A stretch of DNA of 62,918 bases from Bradyrhizobium ivorense (GTDB lineage: Bacteria > Pseudomonadota > Alphaproteobacteria > Rhizobiales > Xanthobacteraceae). The notes under the pieces were generated by a model, which had not been told where the DNA came from, searched no databases, and saw only the letters and a program-made list of their open reading frames with translations. The stretch covers positions 1 through 62,918 of the forward strand of contig NZ_CAADFC020000044.1 in assembly GCF_900696085.1 (NCBI RefSeq), in the 5' to 3' direction. Position 1 is the stretch's first letter. Each line of letters starts with the position of its first letter. Of the stretch, positions 24,701 through 33,215 are shown piece by piece. The position numbers were made by a program, and so were the translations under genes.

Positions 24701-26533
24701 GTGGAGCCAGACCGGCGCAGGCGCCGGCACGGCGCGCGGCAGGATCTCATAGGTGCGCTCGTTGACGACACGCAGGCCGTGATTCTCGATCACGGGCACG
24801 CGGTAGGACAGCGAGAGCGGCGCGCCATGCGAGAGAACCTTCAGCCCGAAACGGCTCGGGTCGTCCTGGTCTGCGCTGCGGTAGACCGTGATCGCGACCG
24901 GATGCTTTGCCGAGAGCTTCTCGATGGTGGCGATGTCGGAGACCGCCTGCTCGGCGCCGAACACTTCGGTGTAGCCGCCGGTAAAGGCCTGGGCGTATCG
25001 GCTGGCGAGCATGCGCGCCCGCATGCCGTCGGTCGACGCGGCGAGCGCCGCCTTCAGCTTGTCGGCCCAGGTCGCGGCAATGGCGCTGATCCCGGCCTCG
25101 AGCGTGGCACGTTCGACGGCCGGGGTTTTGCCCTCGTAACGTCCGATGATGTAGTGCACGCGTGCCAGCGCGCCTTCCGGGAACGATACGTAGGAGGCGG
25201 ACAGCCTCCCCTTAAAGACCTGCGACAGGAAAGCACCGACGCGGGTGCGGACGTCGGTGTCGTATTTGTCGCGCGGAATGAAGGTGAGGATGGAGACGAA
25301 GCGATCGAACTTGTCGACCCGCGCCAGTGCGCGGACGCGCGGGCGCTCGTAAAGAATCAGGATCTCGATGACGAAATTGTAGAGCGTGTCGACGTCGATC
25401 TGGAACAGTTCGTCGCGCGGATACTCTTCCAGAATGTGCATCAGCGCCTTGCCGGAATGGCCGGCCGGATCGAAGCCGGCGCGCTGCAGCGCCCGCGCAA
25501 CCTTGTGGCGGACATAGGGGATCTGCCGCACCGAGCGGGTGTAGGCGCCCGAGGTGAACAGGCCGACGACGCGCAGCTCGCCCTCGAGCCGGCCGTCGGG
25601 CGTGTAGAGCTTGATGCCGACATAATCCATCCGGATGCGGCGATGGACGCGGCTGGAGACGTTGGCCTTGATGACGATCAGAAGCGTCGGCTCGCGCATG
25701 AACTCGCGGATTTCCGGCGACATCACCACCATTTCGTTGCCGCGGCGCAGCACCTTCACGTCGGGATCGCGCAGGATGCCGAGGCCTTCGCCGCTCGTGA
25801 TGTCGTCGGCCGCATCGCTGTCGGGCGAGAAGCGATATTCGCGCACGCCGAGGAAGGTGAAATTGTCCGCGCAGAGCCATTGCAGGAATTGATTGGCCTC
25901 GGCGACCTCGTCGATCGGCAGCGGCGGCGGATTGGCAGAGAAATTCTTGATCGCTTCCTCGACACGGTCGCGCATGGCGCGCCAGTCGGCGACGCAGGCG
26001 CGGACGTTGGCCAGCGTTCTGGCGAGGCCGTCGATCAGCTTCTGGCGATCGGCATCGGCGTCGAGGCGCGTGATGTGGAAATGAATCAGGCTCTCGCGCG
26101 TGCCCCTTGCGCCCTCCGGCAGTGTTTCGCCGTAGAAGCGCAGCAGCTTGCCCTGGTCATCGCGCTCCACGGCAATGATCGGGTGCGCGACGAGGGTGAC
26201 TTCGATGCCCTGCTCGCCGAGCTCCGCCATGGTGGAGTCGAACAGGAAGGGCATATTGTCGTTGAGGATCTCGAGCACCGAGATCTCGCGCCCGTCCGGC
26301 AATGTCGGATTGACGATGCGGATATCGGCGCTGCCTGCAGTGCGCCGCTGCACGTGCTCCCAGGCTTGCTCCGCCAGCAGTGCAAGCGAGACGGCATCGT
26401 ATTTGGCGAGGTCCTCGATGTTGGTGTAGCCGAACAACGGCTCGGCAAAGGCCCGCGGGCTCTTGCCCGGCTGCACGGTGCCCGCGGCATCGCGGATCAG
26501 AGCTGCTCGAGCCTTGTCATCGCGCCACGCCAT
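21713..26533 (-). CDS. gdhB: NAD-dependent glutamate dehydrogenase, large (180 kDa) type
   Basis: 1606 residues, the size of the GDH-180 class. It converts glutamate and NAD+ to 2-oxoglutarate, NADH and ammonia. The N-terminal ~700 residues are the ACT-like regulatory region. The catalytic core begins around residue 800 with GLRWSDRPQDFRTEILGL and PVGAKGGFVPKR, whose Lys binds glutamate. NAD-domain markers follow: ADKGTATFSDVAN, DMSGDVFGNGMLLS, LLWFGGIGTYIRAS and GEGANLGVTQRGR. ATG 26533 has GGAGGA upstream. It is a stand-alone gene. A 1761-residue open frame on the other strand is a GC-driven shadow. Confidence 0.95.
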   Translation of the reverse strand: MAWRDDKARAALIRDAAGTVQPGKSPRAFAEPLFGYTNIEDLAKYDAVSLALLAEQAWEHVQRRTAGSADIRIVNPTLPDGREISVLEILNDNMPFLFDSTMAELGEQGIEVTLVAHPIIAVERDDQGKLLRFYGETLPEGARGTRESLIHFHITRLDADADRQKLIDGLARTLANVRACVADWRAMRDRVEEAIKNFSANPPPLPIDEVAEANQFLQWLCADNFTFLGVREYRFSPDSDAADDITSGEGLGILRDPDVKVLRRGNEMVVMSPEIREFMREPTLLIVIKANVSSRVHRRIRMDYVGIKLYTPDGRLEGELRVVGLFTSGAYTRSVRQIPYVRHKVARALQRAGFDPAGHSGKALMHILEEYPRDELFQIDVDTLYNFVIEILILYERPRVRALARVDKFDRFVSILTFIPRDKYDTDVRTRVGAFLSQVFKGRLSASYVSFPEGALARVHYIIGRYEGKTPAVERATLEAGISAIAATWADKLKAALAASTDGMRARMLASRYAQAFTGGYTEVFGAEQAVSDIATIEKLSAKHPVAITVYRSADQDDPSRFGLKVLSHGAPLSLSYRVPVIENHGLRVVNERTYEILPRAVPAPAPVWLHDMTIEASDGLPITITPEFSHRLEASIMAVVRDLAESDGYNGLILRTALGWREVSTIRALSRYLHQIRAPFTQDYMWETLRKNPAITASLVALFQTRLDPRLASTDAERAARETSLLAEVEEQLKSVASLDEDRILRRFTNLVQATIRTNLWQLGEDGHPRPVISFKFDAHRIDDLPAPRPLYEIFVYSPRVEGIHLRFGKVARGGLRWSDRPQDFRTEILGLVKAQQVKNAVIVPVGAKGGFVPKRLPPPSNRDAWLAEGTEAYRIFVRSLLELTDNLDGDTIVPPDSTVRHDGDDPYLVVAADKGTATFSDVANAISIEKNHWLGDAFASGGSQGYDHKKMGITARGAWEAVKRHFRELGTDIQTTPFTAVGVGDMSGDVFGNGMLLSPATKLVAAFDHRDIFIDPSPDPLVSFAERKRLFDLPRSSWQDYDRSLISPGGGVFSRLLKAIPLAPEVRALLDLDKPQATPFEVMTAILKARADLLWFGGIGTYIRASTEGDDQAGDRANDPIRITGGDVRARVIGEGANLGVTQRGRIEAAQKGVKLNTDAIDNSAGVNTSDVEVNIKIALARLEREGRLGAADRNSLLAAMTDEVGTLVLRNNYLQTLALSLAERKGVAETGFLARLMQSLEQRGLLSRAVEFLPDDAALTERTRRGQSLSRPELAVLLAYAKLTLYDDLLVTSVPDDPYLARELSQYFPREVEDKFPTAVEFHRLRREIIATSLANAVINRGGSACVVRLIDETDADIPTIVMAYVAVDECYGLKWLNDAIDALDACIDGQVQLALYASVQDLLLSRMVWYVRNADFKDGLEAVVARFGPAIRQIVAGLDSALPPDLQAARGKRRQELTDAGVPAGLAGELADLDALVSAPDIVTVAERTGRPIGDAAATFFAAEANFRLDRIIAAARSVPANDYFERMAIDRAVEQIAGAERRLAADMLATGQAGQAAVETWLAAHPEATRIRRSVEEIAGSGLTLAKLTVAANLLGDLVKA

Positions 26534-26867
26534 CGTGTCCTCCCCTTGCCGCTTGTCCGACCGCAGCCGCGATCATCCGCCTGATTCCGTAAGTGCTTCT
26601 CTTCGCGTGCTGCGCGAAGTCCTCCGGTCTCAATGCTTCGACCCATCACAATACTACGATCCCGGAACAAACGGAGCGCAGTGTCGTGAGGCGTGCTGAA
26701 ATTCCCTGTGGCGGGGTGAGGCCGAGGTCGGCGCCGGCGGGCCGCCGGATCATTGCGCAGGAAGAATCGCAAGCAATTTCAATTATGTACGAATCGGCCG
26801 GCGCGGCGCGCGCCGCGCCCAATCGTCCGGGCGGCGGTGCGCCGGTCGTGATCAAAGCCTCGATGAA
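26534..26867. other. 334-bp gap upstream of the glutamate dehydrogenase
   Basis: No gene seen. It must hold the promoter of gdhB (reading leftwards) but no -35/-10 pair stands out. Confidence 0.35.
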
Positions 26868-27149
26868 TCAGGCCGCCAGCGCCTGCTGCAGCGCAATCGC
26901 CTGGTCGCGGGTCTGGAAGGCGATGGCGGTGTGGCTGTAGTCGGCGGCGGACTGCGATTGGGCAATGTGATCGAGCACCTCGTGGCCCTTGATCACCATG
27001 AGATCCGGGCCGCTCTGCGACGGGAAGATGCCGACCACGACGTCGTAGGCCGTGACCACCGCGCGCAGCGCGCTCGCCTTGTCGTCGGAGGCCTCGATGA
27101 AGATGCGAACATCGGCGGCGAGATCCCGCAACTCGTCAAAGTCGATCAC
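26868..27149 (-). CDS. conserved hypothetical protein
   Basis: 93 residues, VIDFDELRDLAADVRIFIEASDDKASALRAVVTAYDVVVGIFPSQSGPDLMVIKGHEVLDHIAQ..., compact alpha/beta with a Gln/Ala-rich helical tail. GTG 27149 is used because GGGAG lies 7 nt before it; the longer frame would need a TTG at 27191 with no site. No family recognised. Confidence 0.6.
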   Translation of the reverse strand: MIDFDELRDLAADVRIFIEASDDKASALRAVVTAYDVVVGIFPSQSGPDLMVIKGHEVLDHIAQSQSAADYSHTAIAFQTRDQAIALQQALAA

Positions 27150-27318
27150 CTGTTTACTCCCACGCAACACACTGATCGACCGTACTGCCAACGTGCTTAC
27201 TGAAACATAAAAGGACGCCGGGGCTGTCCGGAAAATATGTCGCGCAGCTGGGCTCGGCGCGCGCGAGCGACCGCGTCCTCTGATGCGATGAGAACGATGT
27301 CACGGCAGGTGCGGGCGC

Positions 27319-27801
27319 TCAGGCGATCGCGACGATCTCGAGTTCCTGATTGCCCGAGCCGACGACGTCGCCTGCGGCCTTGCCGAGCAGCGACCGCGCG
27401 ACCGGCGAGACATGGGAAATCGAGCCGGCCTTCGGATCGGCCTCATCCTCGCCGACAATGCGATAGGTCTGCACGCGCCCGTCGGGGCGGCTGAACGTCA
27501 CCGTCGAGCCGAACGCGACGGTGTCGGTCGAGGCGGGAGCGGGCATGATTTGGGCCGTGCGCAGCCGTTCCACCAAGTAGCGGGTGTCGCGCAAGGGAAC
27601 CGCCGACTGGCGCCGCCGTTCATTGACGTCCTCGAGCTGCTGCGCGGCCTCATAGGCCGCGCGCGCCTCTTCAAGCTGCAGCTCCAGGGCTTTCAGCCCG
27701 GCCTCCGTCACCAGATTGGGATGCGGCGAAACCGGCCGGTCGGGCAGCAGCGTTTCCGACGCGGTCTCGGCACTTTCTTCCTTGGTGAACGCAACGCTCA
27801 A
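27319..27801 (-). CDS. GreA/GreB-family transcription elongation factor-like protein
   Basis: 160 residues. The N-terminal half is a coiled coil (AGLKALELQLEEARAAYEAAQQLEDVNERRRQSAV), and the C-terminal half is the GreA/GreB FKBP-like domain (GRVQTYRIVGEDEADPKAGSISHVSPVARSLLGKAAGDVV). The acidic coil tip needed to stimulate RNA cleavage is not the usual DxxxE pattern, so a Gre-like or nucleotide-kinase-regulator role is equally possible. The start codon is TTG 27801 after GAGGGATGAGAG. Confidence 0.82.
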   Translation of the reverse strand: MSVAFTKEESAETASETLLPDRPVSPHPNLVTEAGLKALELQLEEARAAYEAAQQLEDVNERRRQSAVPLRDTRYLVERLRTAQIMPAPASTDTVAFGSTVTFSRPDGRVQTYRIVGEDEADPKAGSISHVSPVARSLLGKAAGDVVGSGNQELEIVAIA

Positions 27802-27936
27802 TCTCTCATCCCTCGGTATCGGCCGCCGCCTCAGGGCGAACGAGCAGCTTAGGTCAGAAGCGGCGCGGAAGCCACCAGCACAGCGATGGCAGCCAGCGGC
27901 GTCAGCATGATGGCGAGGCTGCGGGGATATTGTGCA

Positions 27937-28749
27937 TCACACCACGAATGCGGCACCGCGGTCCCGGGCAATATCGCTGAGATATTTCGCCGGCGGCTTG
28001 CCGAGCGCCTTCCTGAACATGGTGATGAAGGCGGTGACCGATTCATAGCCGAGATCGGCCGACACCTGCTGCACGCTCGCGCCGCCCGAAAGCTCGCTCA
28101 GCGCGACGATCAGATAGAGCTGCTGCCGCCAGCGCCCGAATGTCAGGCCGGTCTCCCGCAGCACGAGGCGGGCGAGGCTGCTCTCGCTGAGCGCAACGCG
28201 CGCGGCCCACTCCGCCTGGGTGCTGCGGTCGGACGGATCCTCGGCGAGCGCCGTCGCGATCCGCCGCAGGCGCGGCTCCTCTGAAATCGGCAAATGCAGC
28301 TGCTGCACCGGCATGCGCGGCAACTCGCTCAGCAGCATCTGCGTCAACAGCGTCTCCCGCACTGCGTCATCGCGCCCCCGGTCCGACAGCTCGATCATGA
28401 GCTCGCGCAGCAGCGGCGAGATCGACAGCGTGCAGCACTTGTCCGGCAGCGCGGCCGCACCGGGCTCGATGAAGACGAACAGGATGCGGGCATTGGCGGT
28501 CGCGATATTGGTGTGGCGCATGCCGCCGGGGATCCACACGCCGCAGTGCGGCGGCACCATCCACAACCCGGTCGGGACCCGGCACATCACACCGCCGCCG
28601 AGGGCGAACACCAGCTGGCCCTTGCGGTGCTGGTGTTCGGCGACCTCGACCTTGTGCTCGGTGACCTCGAGCCGCACCGCGATCGCCGGGGCCGCGACGT
28701 CGTCCGGATCGAGGTTCGGCCAGGGGTAGCGAAGTGAGAAACCGGTCAT
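27937..28749 (-). CDS. AraC-family regulator with cupin N-terminus
   Basis: 270 residues. The N-terminal cupin (EHQHRKGQLVFALGGGVMCRVPTGLWMVPPHCGVWIPGGMRH) is followed by a two-HTH AraC domain (SESSLARLVLRETGLTFGRWRQQLYLIVALSELSGGASVQQVSADLGYESVTAFITMFRKALGKPPAKYL). It is divergent from the MFS gene at 28862 with a long dyad between them, so it probably regulates that transporter and itself. Confidence 0.88.
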   Translation of the reverse strand: MTGFSLRYPWPNLDPDDVAAPAIAVRLEVTEHKVEVAEHQHRKGQLVFALGGGVMCRVPTGLWMVPPHCGVWIPGGMRHTNIATANARILFVFIEPGAAALPDKCCTLSISPLLRELMIELSDRGRDDAVRETLLTQMLLSELPRMPVQQLHLPISEEPRLRRIATALAEDPSDRSTQAEWAARVALSESSLARLVLRETGLTFGRWRQQLYLIVALSELSGGASVQQVSADLGYESVTAFITMFRKALGKPPAKYLSDIARDRGAAFVV

Positions 28750-28768
28750 GGGATTGGATCGAGTGACT

Positions 28769-28803
28769 GAATTTAGCGATCACCTGAACAGATATCTAAA
28801 TTC
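28769..28803. promoter_or_regulatory. dyad in the AraC/MFS divergent promoter
   Basis: GAATTTAG ... CTAAATTC, perfect 8-bp arms 19 bp apart, A/T-rich against a GC-rich background, in the 112-bp space between the two genes. Confidence 0.5.
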
Positions 28804-28861
28804 TTCGCCCGGCCAAGTCGAGTAGCTTCCCGCGCGCCACCAATCAGACCAGGAGCATGGG

Positions 28862-30058
28862 ATGACGATGATCGCGCCGGCGCCGACAGTGAGCGGGCAC
28901 GGGCCCCTGTTGATTGGAATCATGCTGATCGCCGCGACGCTGCGGGCGCCGATCACCGGCGTGGCGCCGCTGCTCGGCGTGATCCGCGACAGCAGCGGGA
29001 TCAGCGCGGCCGAGGCGGGGGTGCTGACCACCCTTCCCTTGCTGGCGTTTGCCGCGATCTCGCCGTTTGCGGCCACGCTGGCGCGCAGATTCGGCATCGA
29101 GCGAGCGCTGTTCAGCGCGCTGCTGGTGATCGCCGCCGGGATTGCGTTACGCTCGACCGGTCCGGTCTGGGCGCTGTTCGCGGGGACGGCGATGCTCGGC
29201 GCCGGCATTGCGGTCGGCAATGTCTTGCTGCCGAGCCTGCTGAAGCGGGACTTTCCGAGCCGGATCACCGGCATCACCGGCGCCTATGCGATCACGGCCG
29301 GACTGGTCTCGGCGCTGGCGTCGACCACGGCAATCCCGCTCGCCAGCCTGCCCGGATCGAACTGGTATCTCGCGCTCGCCGGCACGTTGGTCCTTCCAGC
29401 GATCGCGCTGCTGGCCTGGCTGCCGCAGCTTCGGTCGGATTCGGTGCCGACAGCGGAGGTCGCTGCGCCGCCGCATGGCGGCCCGCTCTGGCGCTCGGCG
29501 CTGGCCTGGCAAGTCACCGGCTTCCTCGGCCTGACCTCGCTGGTGTTCTACATCGTGGTCGGATGGTTGCCGGCGGTTCTGGTGGAGGCCGGCTACCCGG
29601 CCGCGACCGCGGGCTCGCTGCACGGCCTGTCGCAACTAGCGACCGCGGTCCCCGGGCTGATCCTCGGTCCGGCGGCGCGGCGCATGAAGGATCAACGCGC
29701 CATCGCGGTCGCGGTGTCGCTTGCGACCGGGGTGGCGTTGCTGGGGCTCTGGCAGCTTCCCGCGCTGGCGATGTTTTGGGCCGCGCTGTTCGGCTTCGGC
29801 GCGGGCGCCGCCTTCATCCTCGGGCTGACCTTTGTCAGTCTGCGGACCTCGCACAGCCATCAGGCCGCGGCGCTGTCGGGCATGGCGCAATGCGTCGGCT
29901 ATTCGCTTGCGGCGGCGGGCCCGCCGCTGGCCGGACTTGCCCATGACGCAACCGGCGGCTGGGGCATCGCGCTCGTCGCCTGCATCGCGGTGACGTTGCT
30001 GATGGCCGTGCTCGGCAGTCTCGCGGGACGCGCGACGACGATCCGGCTCGATCGGTGA
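28862..30058 (+). CDS. MFS transporter, CynX/NimT-like
   Basis: 398 residues with 12 hydrophobic segments. The N-terminal half has LIGIMLIAATLRAPITGVAPLLGVIRDSSGISAAEAGVLTTLPLLAFA, characteristic of the cyanate / 2-nitroimidazole CynX-NimT branch. The second half has a YPAATAGSLHGLSQLATAVPGLILGPAARRMKDQRAI loop. The substrate is unknown; such proteins export or import small anionic or drug-like compounds. An AGGAG site precedes ATG 28862. It is probably controlled by the divergent AraC protein. Its stop is 8 bp from the convergent RND permease stop. Confidence 0.88.
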   Translation: MTMIAPAPTVSGHGPLLIGIMLIAATLRAPITGVAPLLGVIRDSSGISAAEAGVLTTLPLLAFAAISPFAATLARRFGIERALFSALLVIAAGIALRSTGPVWALFAGTAMLGAGIAVGNVLLPSLLKRDFPSRITGITGAYAITAGLVSALASTTAIPLASLPGSNWYLALAGTLVLPAIALLAWLPQLRSDSVPTAEVAAPPHGGPLWRSALAWQVTGFLGLTSLVFYIVVGWLPAVLVEAGYPAATAGSLHGLSQLATAVPGLILGPAARRMKDQRAIAVAVSLATGVALLGLWQLPALAMFWAALFGFGAGAAFILGLTFVSLRTSHSHQAAALSGMAQCVGYSLAAAGPPLAGLAHDATGGWGIALVACIAVTLLMAVLGSLAGRATTIRLDR

Positions 30059-30065
30059 CGCGCCG

Positions 30066-33000
30066 TCACTCCGCCTGCGGATGCACCGAGGCGTCCGGCC
30101 GCTTGCCGACGCGGCGCTTCACGCCCTCGCGCATCCGCTGGAAGGTGACGTAGAGCATCGGCACCAGGAAGATGCCGATCGAGCTTGCCGCGAGCATGCC
30201 GCCGAACACCGCGGTGCCGACGGCGCGGCGGCTGATTTCGGCGGCACCGGTTGCGACCACCAGCGGCACCAGGCCGAGGATGAAGGCGATCGAGGTCATC
30301 ATCACGGCGCGGAAGCGCATCTGCGATCCGGTGATCGCGGCGTCGACGATCGGACGGCCGGCCTCGCGCTGCTCCTTGGCGAACTCGACGATCAAGATGC
30401 CGTTCTTGGCCGCGAGCGCGATCAACACCACGAGGCCGATCTGGCCGTAGAGATCGAGGTTCAGCCCGGCGAGCTTGATGGCGAGATAGGAGCCGAGCAC
30501 GCCGACCGTGACCGACAGCAGCACCGGAATCGGGATCGTCCAGCTTTCGTACAGCGCGACCAGGAACAGGAAGGCGAACAGCACCGCGAGCGCGAGGATG
30601 ATGCCGGTCTGGCCGGAGGCGGCCTGCTCCTGATAGGCGGTGCCGGTCCACTCATAGGAGTAGCCCGCCGGCAGCGTCGTCTTGGAGATATCGGCCATCG
30701 CCGCGATCGCGGTGCCCGACGAGATGCCGGCCGCCGGACCGCCGTTCACGGTGACCGAACGGTAGTTGTTGTAGCGGGTGATCACCTGCGGCCCGGTGAC
30801 GATCCGCAAGGACGCGATCGAGCGGATCGGCACCATCTCGCCGCCGGAGTTGCGCACATAAATCTGCCAGATGTCGGGGATGTCGCCGCGGTCGACCGCC
30901 TCGCCCTGCACGTTGACCTGCCAGGTGCGGCCGAACAGATTGAAGTTGTTGACGTAGATGCCGCCGAGCGTGGCCTGCAGCGCGGTGAAGACGTCGCTCA
31001 TGTTCAGCCCGAGCGCCTGCGCCTTGGCGCGGTCGATGTCGAGATAGATCGACGGGTTGGTCGCGGTGAATGTCGAGAACACGCGGGTCAGCCGCGGGTC
31101 GCGGTTGGCCGCGCCGATCAGCCCGCCGGTCACGCTGCCGAGCGCGGCGGGATCCTGGCCTTCCAGCGCCTCGAGCTGATACTCGAAGCCGCCGGAGGTC
31201 GACAGCCCGATGATCGGCGGCAGGTTGAACGGCAGCACGGAGGCCTGGCGGATCTGCGTGCCGGCGCCAAAGGTCTGCCGGATCGCGGCCTGCACCGACT
31301 CGTTGGCTGCCTTGCGGTCCTCGAACGGCTTCATGCGCGCCACCATGAACGCCGAGTTGGGCTCGCTGGCGCCATCGAGCAGCGAGAAGCCGATGATCGA
31401 CAGCACGTGGTCGACCGCCGGGTTCTTCTTCAGGATCGCCTCGACCTGCTTGGTCGCCTCGCTGGTACGCGCCACCGACGCGCCGTCGGGCAATTGCACC
31501 GAAATGAAGAACGCGCCCTGGTCCTCCTCGGGAAGGAATCCCGTGGGCGTGATTTTGGACACGCCGAACACCGCGCCGGCGAACACCAGAACCGCGACCA
31601 GCGACAACACGGCCGCGCGCAACAGCCGCCGCACCAATCCGGCGTAGCGGTCGCGGACCCAGTCGATACCGCCGAGTATTCGCCCCATGATGCCGCGGCG
31701 CGGCCCGCCGTGGCGCAGGAACACCGCGCAGAGCGCCGGCGACAAGGTCAGCGCGTTCAAGGCCGAGATCACCATCGCCGCGCTGATCGTCACCGCGAAC
31801 TGTCGGAACAGCGTGCCGGAGATTCCGGGAATGAATGCGATCGGCACGAACACCGAGAGCAGCACCAGCGAGATCGCGATGATCGGCGCAGTGATCTGCG
31901 CCATCGCCTTCTTGGTGGCGTCGGCCGGCGACAGTTCCGGCTCCTCCTCCATGACGCGTTCGACATTCTCGACCACGACGATGGCGTCGTCGACCACGAT
32001 GCCGATCGCGAGCACCATCGCCAGCAGCGACACGGTGTTGGCGGAATAGCCGAGCGCCAGCAGCACCGCGAAGGTGCCGATCAGGCTGACCGGCACCGCG
32101 ACGGCCGGAATCACGGTGGCGCGCAGATTGCCGAGGAACAGGAACACCACGATCACGACCAGCACGAAGGCCTCGCCGAGCGTCTTGATCACCTCCTTGA
32201 TGGTGTCGGTGACGAAGCTCGTGGAATCGTACTGCACGAGATAGGTCAGGCCCTGCGGAAACCGCTCCGACAGCCGGGTCAGCGTCGCCTGCACCGCCTT
32301 GGCCGTGGTCACCGCATTGGCGCCAGGGGCGAGATAGATGCCGATCGGCACGCCGGGATTGCCGTCGATCCGCGATTCCGAATCCATGTTCTGGGCGCCG
32401 ATCTCGACCCGGGCGACGTCCTTGATCCGCAGCACCGATCCGTCCGGATTGGCGCGCAGCACGATGTTGCCGAACTGGGCCGACGTGGTCAGGCGCCCCT
32501 GGGTCTGCACGTTGAACTGGAACTGCTGGTCGTTGCTGATCGGGCGCGCGCCGATGCGGCCGACCGGCGCCTGCACGCTTTGGGCGCGGATCGCCGCGAT
32601 CACGTCCGACGGCGCCAAATTGAGGCTGGTGAGCCGCTGGGTGTCGAACCAGATCCGCATCGAGTAGTTCAGCTTGGCGAACAGCGAGGCCTGGCCGACG
32701 CCGGGCGTGCGCGAGATCGCGTCGAGCACGTTGATGATGGCGTAGTTGGTGATGAACAGCGGATCCTGCTCGCCGTTCTTCGAATACAACACGATGAACT
32801 GCAGCACCGCCGAGGACTTCTTCTGCACGACGAGGCCCTGCGCCTGCACCTCGGTCGGCAATTGCGCCAGCGCGCTCTGCACCCGGTTGTTGACGTTGAC
32901 GGTGTTGATGTCGGGGTCGGTGCCGAGCGCGAACGAGACCGTCAGCGTGTAGCTGCCGTCATTGCCGCTGGTCGACTTCATGTAGAGCATCTTGTCGACG

Positions 33001-33215
33001 CCGACGACCTGCGCCTCGAGCGGCTGGGCGACGCTGGATTCCACCACCTCGGCGGAGGCGCCGGGAAACACCGCCGTCACCGTGACCTGCGGCGGCACGA
33101 TGTCGGGGAACTGGGCGACCGGGATCTGCAGCAGCGCCAGCGCGCCCGCGATCGTGATCACGAACGCAATCACGATCGCAAGCCGCGGACGATCGACGAA
33201 GACCGCTGAGATCAT
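30066..33215 (-). CDS. RND multidrug efflux permease (HAE1/AcrB type)
   Basis: 1049 residues in the inner membrane, an H+/drug antiporter that joins an adaptor and an outer-membrane channel. The N-terminus SAVFVDRPRLAIVIAFVITIAGALALLQIPVAQFPDIVPPQV and QPLEAQVVGVDKMLYMKSTS are AcrB hallmarks. TM4 has the proton-relay Asp pair (AIGIVVDDAIVVVENVERVM), and TM10 has the matching Lys (LAAKNGILIVEFAKEQ). Start ATG 33215 overlaps the adaptor stop by 4 nt (ATGA), so the two are translationally coupled. The outer-membrane channel gene is not adjacent. Confidence 0.93.
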   Translation of the reverse strand: MISAVFVDRPRLAIVIAFVITIAGALALLQIPVAQFPDIVPPQVTVTAVFPGASAEVVESSVAQPLEAQVVGVDKMLYMKSTSGNDGSYTLTVSFALGTDPDINTVNVNNRVQSALAQLPTEVQAQGLVVQKKSSAVLQFIVLYSKNGEQDPLFITNYAIINVLDAISRTPGVGQASLFAKLNYSMRIWFDTQRLTSLNLAPSDVIAAIRAQSVQAPVGRIGARPISNDQQFQFNVQTQGRLTTSAQFGNIVLRANPDGSVLRIKDVARVEIGAQNMDSESRIDGNPGVPIGIYLAPGANAVTTAKAVQATLTRLSERFPQGLTYLVQYDSTSFVTDTIKEVIKTLGEAFVLVVIVVFLFLGNLRATVIPAVAVPVSLIGTFAVLLALGYSANTVSLLAMVLAIGIVVDDAIVVVENVERVMEEEPELSPADATKKAMAQITAPIIAISLVLLSVFVPIAFIPGISGTLFRQFAVTISAAMVISALNALTLSPALCAVFLRHGGPRRGIMGRILGGIDWVRDRYAGLVRRLLRAAVLSLVAVLVFAGAVFGVSKITPTGFLPEEDQGAFFISVQLPDGASVARTSEATKQVEAILKKNPAVDHVLSIIGFSLLDGASEPNSAFMVARMKPFEDRKAANESVQAAIRQTFGAGTQIRQASVLPFNLPPIIGLSTSGGFEYQLEALEGQDPAALGSVTGGLIGAANRDPRLTRVFSTFTATNPSIYLDIDRAKAQALGLNMSDVFTALQATLGGIYVNNFNLFGRTWQVNVQGEAVDRGDIPDIWQIYVRNSGGEMVPIRSIASLRIVTGPQVITRYNNYRSVTVNGGPAAGISSGTAIAAMADISKTTLPAGYSYEWTGTAYQEQAASGQTGIILALAVLFAFLFLVALYESWTIPIPVLLSVTVGVLGSYLAIKLAGLNLDLYGQIGLVVLIALAAKNGILIVEFAKEQREAGRPIVDAAITGSQMRFRAVMMTSIAFILGLVPLVVATGAAEISRRAVGTAVFGGMLAASSIGIFLVPMLYVTFQRMREGVKRRVGKRPDASVHPQAE

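Noticed and set aside
21299..26584. 1761-residue open frame on the plus strand over the glutamate dehydrogenase gene
   Set aside because: It lies exactly opposite gdhB, has the His/Arg/Asp-rich composition of GC-driven antisense frames, and shows no domain.
30081..33209. 1042-residue open frame opposite the RND permease
   Set aside because: Antisense shadow; composition is Arg/His/Asp-rich without any motif, while the other strand encodes a textbook AcrB protein.
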